A stretch of DNA of 17,131 nucleotides from the NCBI GenBank assembly GCA_016463045.1, contig JAEMSB010000029.1:1-17131 (forward strand), given 5' to 3'. Positions within the stretch are counted from its first letter, which is position 1. The number at the start of each line of letters is the position of its first letter. Shown here in pieces: positions 7,076 to 13,768 of the stretch. The stretch comes from Niveispirillum sp. (GTDB lineage: Bacteria; Pseudomonadota; Alphaproteobacteria; Azospirillales; Azospirillaceae). Both the position numbers and the translations under genes were made by a program. The notes beneath the pieces are model-generated. The model worked only from the letters and a program-made list of their open reading frames with translations, was not told the origin of the DNA and searched no databases.

Positions 7076-7566
7076 TGGGTTTCCACAAAAGCCGCCGCCT
7101 CCCGCCATGGCCCAAGGTCAAAGCTGGCCCGTGCCTGCCCCGATGGCGAGGGCAGAACGAAAAGCGCAATGTCTTCCCAATCTTCTGGCTGCCGCCCCCA
7201 CGGGATCACCGCCCTGGACCCAAGGAACAGGCGCGCGCCGTTCTTACTGGTAAAGGCGATGGCGGCGGGGCGATGGGCGCGCATCTTGGATATGAAACCC
7301 GGAATGTCGAACCCGTCCGGCGTCAGGTCCATATCATTACCGATCTCCACCTTGTTCAGATCGGTCAGGCCAAGTCCCAACTCATTCATACGGATGAAGT
7401 CAGCGGCCCGCCAGCCATCCGGCACCAGACCGATACGGACCAGTGTGGGCCAGAACGCGTTGCCGGGATTGGCATAGTAGGCGCCCTTGGCGGCGGACAC
7501 GCGCGACGGGGCCGTTCCGCAAAAGACGAGGTGAAGGCCGGGGGCCAGGATATCGGGCAGGATCAT
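7042..7566 (-). CDS. Mug/TDG-like mismatch-specific DNA glycosylase
   Basis: A 174-residue protein of the uracil-DNA glycosylase superfamily, Mug/TDG branch. It opens MILPDILAPGLHLVFCGTAP, then GAYYANPGNAFWPTL (the base-pocket region), LGLTDLNK, IAFTSKNGARLFLG, and the second active-site loop FVLPSPSGQAR at about 137-147. It would remove uracil, thymine or deaminated purines from mispairs. Motif 1 reads GTAPS, without the Asn of GINPG in E. coli Mug. The last 11 residues (about HRRSGRAGGEP) and the stop are encoded inside the palindromic element, so the native C-terminus has probably been replaced or extended; family members end near the WREAAAFV segment. The ATG at 7566 has only a weak ribosome site. 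It is divergent from flgF. Confidence 0.85.
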   Translation of the reverse strand: MILPDILAPGLHLVFCGTAPSRVSAAKGAYYANPGNAFWPTLVRIGLVPDGWRAADFIRMNELGLGLTDLNKVEIGNDMDLTPDGFDIPGFISKMRAHRPAAIAFTSKNGARLFLGSRAVIPWGRQPEDWEDIALFVLPSPSGQARASFDLGPWREAAAFVETHRRSGRAGGEP

Positions 7567-7612
7567 GATCCCGGCATTATTTGCCGCCCCCTTCCCCGGC
7601 GCAACCGAAAAG

Positions 7613-7626
7613 GGCGGATTTCCGCC
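7613..7626. promoter_or_regulatory. 14-bp dyad upstream of the sigma-54 promoter
   Basis: GGCGGA-TT-TCCGCC is a perfect inverted repeat lying 13 bp before the -24 hexamer of the flgF promoter. Sigma-54 promoters need an activator bound upstream; in flagellar systems this is an FlbD/FleQ-type protein. The dyad could be such a site, although activator sites are often 80-150 bp upstream. No experimentally known motif was matched. Confidence 0.3.
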
Positions 7627-7639
7627 ACTTACCCTGACT

Positions 7640-7655
7640 TGGCACGCTGTTTGCT
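7640..7655 (+). promoter_or_regulatory. Sigma-54 (RpoN) promoter of the flgF operon
   Basis: TGGCACGCTGTTTGCT matches the sigma-54 consensus TGGCAC-N5-TTGCW exactly, with the invariant GG (7641-7642) and GC (7653-7654) ten bases apart. Transcription should begin near 7666, giving a leader of about 40 nt before the flgF ATG at 7705. Sigma-54 control of rod and ring genes is established in Caulobacter and other alphaproteobacteria. Confidence 0.88.
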
Positions 7656-7704
7656 TTTAATCTTGGCAAGCAACGGCCCCTGGCCAGCATGAGGAATTCG
7701 AGCG

Positions 7705-8427
7705 ATGGAAAATTCACTCTACATCACCCTGTCCCGCCAGGAAGCCCTGCGCCGGCAGTTGGACGTGGTGTCGAATAACATCGCGAACATGAACACCACC
7801 GGCTTCAAGTCGCAGCGCATGCTGTTCCTGGAATATCTGGAGCGTCCCGACCGTCAGGGCGACCGGATGAGCTTCGTTCAGGATTTCGGTTTGCAGCGCA
7901 ATGTCGACGCCGGCCCCATCACCGTGACCAATAACGAACTGGATGTCGCCTTGCGCGGTGACGGTTATTTCGCTGTCGAAACGCTAACCGGCACCCGCTA
8001 CACCCGTGGCGGCGCCTTCCAGCTGAACACCAACCGCGAGATCGTGGACCGCTCCGGCTTGCCGGTGCTGGATACCAACAACCAGCGTATCGTCATCCCC
8101 GCCGACGCCACCCAGATCCATATCGCCGGCAACGGCGCCGTCACCACGGAGCAGGGTCAGCTGGGTCAGTTGAAGGTTGTGACCTTCGCCGATGAGCAGC
8201 GGATGATGGAACTGGGCGGTGGTCTGTATGAAGCCAACCAGGAAGAAATTGCCGTCGATCAGCCCCAGATCAGCCAGGGCGCCATCGAAGGCAGCAATGT
8301 TCAGAGCGTGGTGGAGATGACGCAGATGATCGATGTCCTGCGCACCTACCAGAGCGTCCAGAAGATGATCGACACCGAACATGAACGCATCCGCGGCGCC
8401 ATCGGCAAGCTCGCCCGCGTTCAGTAA
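7705..8427 (+). CDS. flgF: Flagellar basal-body rod protein FlgF
   Basis: A 240-residue proximal rod protein. The N-terminal rod motif (LDVVSNNIANMNTTGFKSQR, about 20-39) and the C-terminal helix region (EMTQMIDVLRTYQSVQKMI) are the two coiled segments of flagellar axial proteins, with the FlgE/F/G beta domain between (LDVALRGDGYFAVET, YTRGGAFQLN). FlgF forms part of the rod crossing the periplasm and is exported by the flagellar type III apparatus, so it has no Sec signal. The ATG has GAGGAA eight bases upstream. It is the first gene after the sigma-54 promoter and is followed by flgG after 26 bp. Length and motifs are normal for alphaproteobacteria. Confidence 0.96.
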   Translation: MENSLYITLSRQEALRRQLDVVSNNIANMNTTGFKSQRMLFLEYLERPDRQGDRMSFVQDFGLQRNVDAGPITVTNNELDVALRGDGYFAVETLTGTRYTRGGAFQLNTNREIVDRSGLPVLDTNNQRIVIPADATQIHIAGNGAVTTEQGQLGQLKVVTFADEQRMMELGGGLYEANQEEIAVDQPQISQGAIEGSNVQSVVEMTQMIDVLRTYQSVQKMIDTEHERIRGAIGKLARVQ

Positions 8428-8453
8428 TCCAGCCAGCAAGAAGGATTGAAACC

Positions 8454-9239
8454 ATGCGCAGCCTCTCCATTGGTTCCACCGGCATGCTGGCCCAGCAGCT
8501 GAATGTCGAAACCATCTCCAACAACATCGCCAACATGACGACGACCGGTTACAAGCGTCAGCGGGCCGAATTCCAGGACCTGCTGTACCAGAACCAGCGC
8601 CGTGTGGGCTCCACCTCGTCTGATGCCGGCACGATCGTCCCGTCGGGCATCCAGGTGGGTCTGGGCGTCAAGGCCGCCGCCATCTACCGCATCAACGAAC
8701 AGGGCAATATCAACCCGACCGGCAACACGCTGGACGTGGCCATCAACGGCCAGGGTTACTTCCAGGTGCAGCTGCCCAACGGCGAAACGGCCTATACCCG
8801 CGCCGGTTCGTTCCAGCTGAACGCCGAAGGTACCCTGGTCACCGCCGATGGTTATCAGGTGCAGCCCGGCATCGTGGTGCCGCAGAACACCGTGGACATC
8901 ACCATCAACCCGAATGGCGAAGTCCTGGCCAAGATCGACGGTCAGACCGTGCCGCAGAATGTGGGCCAGATCCAGCTGGCAGCCTTCCCCAACACCGCGG
9001 GTCTGGAAGCGATCGGCGACAACCTGCTGCTGGAAACCCCGGCTTCCGGTCAGGCCATCACCGGTAATCCCGGCGGCCCAGGCTTTGGCCGCGTGATGCA
9101 GGGCGCGCTGGAGACCTCCAACGTCAATAACGTTGCCGAGATCACCCAGCTGATCACCGCACAGCGCGCCTATGAAATGAACTCCCGCGTCATCTCCACC
9201 ACGGATCAGATGATGCAGTCGGTCAGCCAGCTGCGCTGA
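8454..9239 (+). CDS. flgG: Flagellar distal rod protein FlgG
   Basis: A 261-residue protein, matching the typical 260-262 residues of FlgG. It starts MRSLSIGSTGMLAQQLNVE and has the rod motif NNIANMTTTGYKRQRAEFQD, the FlgG-specific segment with GVKAAAIYRINEQGNINPTG, the beta-domain LDVAINGQGYFQVQL, and the C-terminal EITQLITAQRAYEMNSRVI. It builds the distal rod to which the P- and L-rings attach. A good ribosome site (AGAAGGA) precedes the ATG. It is paralogous to the preceding flgF and belongs to the same operon; flgA follows after 79 bp, which hold only a small 5-bp-stem hairpin. Confidence 0.97.
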   Translation: MRSLSIGSTGMLAQQLNVETISNNIANMTTTGYKRQRAEFQDLLYQNQRRVGSTSSDAGTIVPSGIQVGLGVKAAAIYRINEQGNINPTGNTLDVAINGQGYFQVQLPNGETAYTRAGSFQLNAEGTLVTADGYQVQPGIVVPQNTVDITINPNGEVLAKIDGQTVPQNVGQIQLAAFPNTAGLEAIGDNLLLETPASGQAITGNPGGPGFGRVMQGALETSNVNNVAEITQLITAQRAYEMNSRVISTTDQMMQSVSQLR

Positions 9240-9318
9240 TTTGAGTTTAGTCACCGCCGCCGGAGCCTGACGGCTCAACTAGGTCATTTCTGCCCACCCC
9301 GTTTTCGGAGCCTTCGTC

Positions 9319-10302
9319 ATGACCCGCTTCGCCGCCCTGATGCTCGCCGCTGTCCTGCTGTCCGGCACCGCCGCGCAGGCCGCCACGCTGAAGCCGGCTG
9401 CCAGTGTGGCCGATGGGCAAATTCTGCTGGGTGACCTGTTCGACGGGCTGGAACCCGATGTCGCGACCCGCGCGGTCATGGTTGCCCCCGTTCCGGGCCG
9501 CCGCGCCAGCCTGGATGCCCCCACCCTTTCGCGCATCGCGGCCAGCAATGGCATCGACTGGCGTGCGTCGGGCGGGGCGGACCGGATTGTGGTGGAACGA
9601 GCCTCGGTACAGGTAACGAACGATGCCATCGTCGATGGGCTGCGTCTGGCCCTGCGCGATGCCGGGGTCGGCGGTCAGGCCGATGTGCTGCTGGATAACC
9701 GCACGCTTAGCCTGTTCCTGCCCACCGGCAACGATGCCTCGGTGCGCGTGGAAAATCTTGCCTATGACGCGGTGCGGGGCCGCGTTACCGCAGAAATCAT
9801 TGCCCCGGCCACCGGGCCGGAGGTGGTGCGTCAGACCATTGGTGCCCGCGTCATGGATATGGTGGAACTGCCCGTCCTGGCCCGCCGCATGGCGACGGGA
9901 GAGGTGATCGGGGATGGCGACATCACCTATCTGCGGCAGCCGCGCGACCGGGTGCAAGCCGGTGCTGTTGTCGAAGCCTCTGAAATGATTGGTAAAACCC
10001 TGCGGCGGGCCGTTGCACCGAACCAGGCAGTGAATGTCCGCGACGTGCGGGAACCGGTGGTGGTGGGCAAGGGGCAGGCCGTCACCATCCTTCTGCAAAG
10101 CACGACAATGAGCCTGACGGCATCGGGAAAAGCGCTTTCTGATGGCGGCATGGGCGAGTTGGTACGGATTGTGAATACGTCCTCCAACAGAGTGATCGAG
10201 GCCGTGGTGGCCGGTCCCAATCTGGTGACCGTCAACCCGTCCAACCCGGTCATCGCCCCTGTCAGCCAAGTGTCGGGCCCGTCGAAGAAGGCGGCCCGGT
10301 AA
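9319..10302 (+). CDS. flgA: Flagellar P-ring assembly protein FlgA
   Basis: A 327-residue periplasmic chaperone. Residues 1-21 (MTRFAALMLAAVLLSGTAAQA) are a Sec signal peptide with an AQA cleavage site. The C-terminal half holds the SAF-type FlgA domain: PVLARRMATGEVIGDGDITY, IGKTLRRAVAPNQAVNVRDV, VGKGQAVTILLQSTTMSLTA and a closing GMGELVRIVNTSSNRVIEA. FlgA helps FlgI assemble into the P-ring around the rod. It is longer than the 219-residue Salmonella protein because of an extra N-terminal domain, as is usual in alphaproteobacteria. It ends 11 bp before flgH. Its partner flgI is not in the window. Confidence 0.93.
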   Translation: MTRFAALMLAAVLLSGTAAQAATLKPAASVADGQILLGDLFDGLEPDVATRAVMVAPVPGRRASLDAPTLSRIAASNGIDWRASGGADRIVVERASVQVTNDAIVDGLRLALRDAGVGGQADVLLDNRTLSLFLPTGNDASVRVENLAYDAVRGRVTAEIIAPATGPEVVRQTIGARVMDMVELPVLARRMATGEVIGDGDITYLRQPRDRVQAGAVVEASEMIGKTLRRAVAPNQAVNVRDVREPVVVGKGQAVTILLQSTTMSLTASGKALSDGGMGELVRIVNTSSNRVIEAVVAGPNLVTVNPSNPVIAPVSQVSGPSKKAAR

Positions 10303-10313
10303 GGAGAACCGAA

Positions 10314-11081
10314 ATGTCCGCCCGTACCCTGACCGCCCGCCGTTCCATCCGCACCGCCCTGCTGCTGTCGCTGACCGTCCTGCCGCTGACCGGCTGCGTG
10401 ACGGACAAGCTGGCGGCGGTCGGACAGACCCCGGCCCTGTCGGGTATTGACGACCCCTCGCGCGATCCCAACTACCGCCCCGTGCGCCTGCCGATGCCGG
10501 AAGCGCCGGTGCAAGAGCGTCAGGCTAATTCCCTGTGGCGGGCCGGTGCCCGCGCCTTCTTCAAGGATCAGCGCGCAGCCCGCGTCGGCGACATCATGAC
10601 GGTCACGATCCAGATCAATGACCGTGCCCAGATGCAGAACAACACGACCCGCACCCGCGACGGCAGCGACACGATGGGCATCCCCAACCTGTTCGGTCTG
10701 GAATCCTCCACCAACAATATCCTGCCCAACGCCGTCGATCCCGGCAGCCTGATCAGCGCGTCTGGCACCTCCAACAGCACGGGCACCGGCCAGATCCAGC
10801 GTCAGGAGCAGATCAACCTGCAGGTGGCCGCCCTGATCGTGCAGGTTCTGCCCAATGGCAACATGGTGGTGAATGGCAAGCAGGAGGTGCGCGTCAATAA
10901 CGAGGTGCGCGAACTGACCCTGACCGGCATCATCCGGCCCGAGGACATCACGTCGGCCAACACTATCTCTTATGAAAAGATCGCTGAGGCCCGTATCTCT
11001 TACGGCGGTCGCGGCCACATCACCGATGTGCAGGCCCCGCGCTGGGGTCAGCAGGTGCTGGAAGCCATCAGCCCGTTCTGA
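10314..11081 (+). CDS. flgH: Flagellar L-ring lipoprotein FlgH
   Basis: A 255-residue outer-membrane lipoprotein. The N-terminus has basic residues, a hydrophobic core and the lipobox LTGC with the acylated Cys28. The mature domain has the FlgH hallmarks: RAGARAFFKDQRAARVGDIM, VTIQINDRAQMQN, and VLPNGNMVVNGKQEVRVNNE followed by IRPEDI and a C-terminal SYGGRGHITDVQAPRWGQQ. It forms the L-ring bushing around the rod in the outer membrane. The ATG is preceded by a strong AAGGAG, 11 bp after the flgA stop. It is the last gene of the operon, with a hairpin 29 bp downstream. Confidence 0.96.
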   Translation: MSARTLTARRSIRTALLLSLTVLPLTGCVTDKLAAVGQTPALSGIDDPSRDPNYRPVRLPMPEAPVQERQANSLWRAGARAFFKDQRAARVGDIMTVTIQINDRAQMQNNTTRTRDGSDTMGIPNLFGLESSTNNILPNAVDPGSLISASGTSNSTGTGQIQRQEQINLQVAALIVQVLPNGNMVVNGKQEVRVNNEVRELTLTGIIRPEDITSANTISYEKIAEARISYGGRGHITDVQAPRWGQQVLEAISPF

Positions 11082-11109
11082 TACGGCGGCGGCACCGGGT
11101 TTGACAGGG

Positions 11110-11143
11110 AAAGCCCCCGGATGGGAAACCGTCCGGGGGCTTT
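11110..11143 (+). terminator. Hairpin terminator of the flgFGAH operon
   Basis: AAAGCCCCCGGA (11110-11121) and TCCGGGGGCTTT (11132-11143) form a perfect 12-bp stem around a 10-nt loop, 29 bp after the flgH stop. The only U-run is the three Ts at the foot of the stem, so it is a strong hairpin with a short tail. It marks the operon end and separates it from the FNR-like gene. Confidence 0.8.
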
Positions 11144-11224
11144 GCCATTCTCAGACGCGAAAGGTCGCATTGGCGTCCCCGACGCCCCCGGCGCATAGTT
11201 GCGCCCGGATCGTTCGGGAGGATA

Positions 11225-11935
11225 ATGGTGAAGGCGACGCAGATCGAAGCCGCCTGGAGGGGAACCGCCGCCTGTCAAAGCTGCGGCGTGCGCCATCTGG
11301 TGCTGTTCGCCGATTTGCAGGCAGAGGATTTTGCCCATATCCACACGCCCATTGAGGAGGTCCATGTCGAGGCTGGCACCCAGCTTTATGGCATGGGCGA
11401 TGATGCCGGTGCCATCCTGACCATCCGGCGCGGGCTGGTGAAACTGGTCACCCTGCTGCCAGACGGAACCCAGCGCATCGTGCGGCTGGTACGCGTGGGG
11501 GGCGTCGCGGGGTTGGAGGCATTGGTGAAGTCCAGTTACGACCATATCGCCGTTGCCCTACAGCCGGTGGAATATTGCCGCATCCCCGTCACCACCGTGA
11601 ACCAGCTTCAGGCCCGCACCCCGCGTTTGCATCAGCGCCTGATGGAAAAATGGCATGAGGCGTTGAGCACAGCCGACGGCTTCCTGGCCAATCTTTCCAC
11701 CGGCAATGCCCGGCAGCGCGTGGCCCGTCTGCTGCTTTTGCTGGCCGACGAAACGCCCTACGGCCCTGTGCGGCTTTTCACGCGGGAGGATATGGGCGCC
11801 ATCCTGGCCATCACGCTGGAAACCGCCAGCCGCACCATCTCCGACTTCAAACGCACGGGCGCCATCCGTGACGTGGGGCACGGTCAGGTCGTCTGCGACA
11901 CAGACGCTCTGACCTTGATCGCAGATGAGGGCTGA
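11225..11935 (+). CDS. CRP/FNR-family transcriptional regulator
   Basis: A 236-residue regulator with a cyclic-nucleotide-binding-like beta-roll (about 30-130), a dimer helix, and a winged HTH. The recognition helix reads LETASRTISDFKR, containing the E-x2-SR core of FNR proteins (TTGAT half-sites). The N-terminus has CQSCGVRHLVLFADL, where Cys17 and Cys20 match two FNR cluster ligands but Phe28 replaces the third; a further Cys118 in VEYCRIP matches the central FNR Cys. It may sense oxygen or redox poorly or differently from FNR. The ATG at 11225 has GGGAGG upstream. The gene converges on the globin-coupled chemoreceptor, with only 3 bp between stops, which fits a shared oxygen theme. Its targets are unknown. 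Confidence 0.88.
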   Translation: MVKATQIEAAWRGTAACQSCGVRHLVLFADLQAEDFAHIHTPIEEVHVEAGTQLYGMGDDAGAILTIRRGLVKLVTLLPDGTQRIVRLVRVGGVAGLEALVKSSYDHIAVALQPVEYCRIPVTTVNQLQARTPRLHQRLMEKWHEALSTADGFLANLSTGNARQRVARLLLLLADETPYGPVRLFTREDMGAILAITLETASRTISDFKRTGAIRDVGHGQVVCDTDALTLIADEG

Positions 11936-11938
11936 TGG

Positions 11939-13567
11939 TCAGTCGCGGACGAGCAGACGGCGCAATGCCTGTTCCGTCTCCGCCGGCACCTCCTCGAACC
12001 CGATATGAAGCCCTGCGCCGCTGACGGCGCGGACACTGGCCCGGACGGGCCCCACCCCCTCCAGATGAAGGCGGCCAGCAGTGCCGGGGGAACAACACGC
12101 TGCTACGCCATGCAGCAGACAGCCTTCAACCGACAGGTCCAGGGTCCGCCCCGTCAGGCGGCTGTCGCCAAACTCCGCCTCGAACCCGATGGACAGGGGC
12201 AGGCGCACGCTGCGCCGCCGGTCGCCGGCTGTGGAGGCACGCAGCACCTCCGTCACGCGGCGACGCAGGCCGGATAGCATGTCATTCACGCCGGCAGCCA
12301 TGGACCGCACCTCTGCCGCGGTATCCCCCGTCATCCGGGCATGATCCAGCATGCCGCCAGCACGGTCGGCCAGCCGCCGTGCCTGATCTGCGGCAGACAG
12401 TGCGCCACGGGAGATTTCAGCCGTCGCCTGACGCTGCTGATCCGTGGCATCGCGCACCTGACCGGATATGGCATCGACGCGGCGGATATCGCGGACCATG
12501 CCATCCACCGATTTGCCGGTGGCATCTGTTGCCGCGCGGATATCGACGGCCTGCACATTCACGGTTCCAATCGCCTCCTCCGTCTGACGGGCAAGGCTTT
12601 TCACCTCCCCCGCAACCACGGCGAAGCCACGCCCGGCATCACCGGCCCGTGCAGCCTCGATATTGGCGTTCAGCGCCAGCAGCTTGGTCTGCGCCGCGAT
12701 TGCCTGGACCAGTTTTGCGACATTGCTGATGCGGGACGTGGCCTCTGACAGGCCGGTTACAATGGCCGCGGCATCGCCAGCCTGCCGAGCCACAGTGTCA
12801 GTGACGGTCGCGCTCTGCGCCACCTGTTCGGCGATGGCGCGGCTGGCAGCCTCTAGCTGCTCCGTTGCGGTCGCAACAGCCTGCACATCCGACAGGGCGT
12901 TGGCTGCCGCCTCGGCCATGGCGGCGGCGGCATCATGCAGGTCACCGGCAATGGCACCCAGCCGGTCAGCACTTTCCGCCATATGCCCCGCCTGTTCGGC
13001 CACGCCCGACACCGTCTCTTCGATATCGCGTTCGATCCGGTCGGTCAGTTGCAGCAGTTCCTGCTTGATGCGCGACGCCTCCCCGCTCTGGGCATAGGCC
13101 GAAATGGCCAGTTCCATATCCAGCAGCGTCGCCCGCATGACCGCCGACAGGGCATCACGGGTCCTTTCCTTCGGCCAGCGGCGGTCCAGAAGGGCCGCAA
13201 AGATGTCGTCCAGGAAATGCGCATAAGCCCCGACATACCAGCGCGGTTCCAACCCAATCCGGTCATGGGCCAGACCGATGCGGCGGGCACGGGCGAAATA
13301 GGCCTCATCGAACCGTCCATCAAAGAGGGCACCCCAATGATCCACCTGCGACGATGTCAGGCGGGGTACCTTTCCCTTGGCCGCGATCATTGGTGCCAAC
13401 CGGGGAATCGTGGCCAGGCGTCCGTAAAAGCCGGCGGCCATGTCGGGCAGCGAGGGCATCAGGACCTGGCGGGCATCGCGAAGGGCGGCCCGCGCTACGC
13501 TATCCAGGCGAAAGAAATCCAGACGCTCTTCGGCATTGGTTGTGTCGGGCGCGCAATCCTTGGGCAT
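11939..13567 (-). CDS. Globin-coupled methyl-accepting chemotaxis protein with C-terminal PilZ domain
   Basis: The protein has 542 residues from the ATG at 13567; the frame stays open to a GTG at 13642, but that extension (CRCRRRGYG...) is not protein-like. Residues about 12-160 form a protoglobin sensor domain (ERLDFFRLD, then AHDRIGLEPRWYVGAY, with His101 the probable proximal heme ligand). Residues 165-440 form the MCP signalling coiled coil with the hairpin tip ALNANIEAARAGDAGRGFAV near 299-316. The C-terminal 90 residues are a PilZ domain, with the c-di-GMP motif residues R451/R455 and DLSVEG (477-482). There is no transmembrane segment, so the receptor is soluble. It would report O2 or another gas to CheA, tuned by c-di-GMP. 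It converges on the FNR-like gene. Confidence 0.9.
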   Translation of the reverse strand: MPKDCAPDTTNAEERLDFFRLDSVARAALRDARQVLMPSLPDMAAGFYGRLATIPRLAPMIAAKGKVPRLTSSQVDHWGALFDGRFDEAYFARARRIGLAHDRIGLEPRWYVGAYAHFLDDIFAALLDRRWPKERTRDALSAVMRATLLDMELAISAYAQSGEASRIKQELLQLTDRIERDIEETVSGVAEQAGHMAESADRLGAIAGDLHDAAAAMAEAAANALSDVQAVATATEQLEAASRAIAEQVAQSATVTDTVARQAGDAAAIVTGLSEATSRISNVAKLVQAIAAQTKLLALNANIEAARAGDAGRGFAVVAGEVKSLARQTEEAIGTVNVQAVDIRAATDATGKSVDGMVRDIRRVDAISGQVRDATDQQRQATAEISRGALSAADQARRLADRAGGMLDHARMTGDTAAEVRSMAAGVNDMLSGLRRRVTEVLRASTAGDRRRSVRLPLSIGFEAEFGDSRLTGRTLDLSVEGCLLHGVAACCSPGTAGRLHLEGVGPVRASVRAVSGAGLHIGFEEVPAETEQALRRLLVRD

Positions 13568-13641
13568 GTTGGTCGGGCTCTGGCACGGTGTCGCGGGATG
13601 GCGCGCACCATAGCCCCGCCTGCGGCAACGGCATTGACCCA

Positions 13642-13653
13642 CCTCAATTGAGG
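13642..13653. promoter_or_regulatory. 12-bp perfect palindrome CCTCAATTGAGG
   Basis: This palindrome lies in the 201-bp gap between the chemoreceptor start (13567) and the LacI-type gene (13769). It is a plausible operator for either divergent gene. A second, weaker dyad, TTTC-CGT-GAAA, lies at 13705-13715. LacI-family operators usually have a central CG and about 14-20 bp; this palindrome has AATT at its centre, so ownership is uncertain. Confidence 0.3.
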
Positions 13654-13768
13654 ATTTGCTGATGAAAACCTGACATCGTTATCTGATGCTTGCCAAGCGG
13701 CTGGTTTCCGTGAAATTTGAGGGTCGGGGCGCCGACCTCTGGCCGCCTTTATGCACAGGTGTTCCATC

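Noticed and set aside
8421..9278. Minus-strand 285-codon frame opposite flgG
   Set aside because: It is antisense to a clear FlgG protein, its composition is His/Gly/Asp-rich as in other shadows here, and it has no ribosome site or recognisable domain.
9240..9318. Small GAGCC-TGAC-GGCTC hairpin in the flgG-flgA gap
   Set aside because: A 5-bp stem without a U-tract inside an evident operon is probably chance, and it is not convincing as a terminator or riboswitch.
9247..11018. Two long minus-strand frames opposite flgA and flgH
   Set aside because: These are codon-bias shadows of GC-rich genes. No motif or signal peptide was found and the plus strand is fully explained.
13568..13642. Extension of the chemoreceptor to a GTG at 13642
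   Set aside because: The added 25 residues are Cys/Arg-rich and unlike the family N-terminus, and the start would overlap the CCTCAATTGAGG palindrome. The ATG at 13567 fits the protoglobin domain start.
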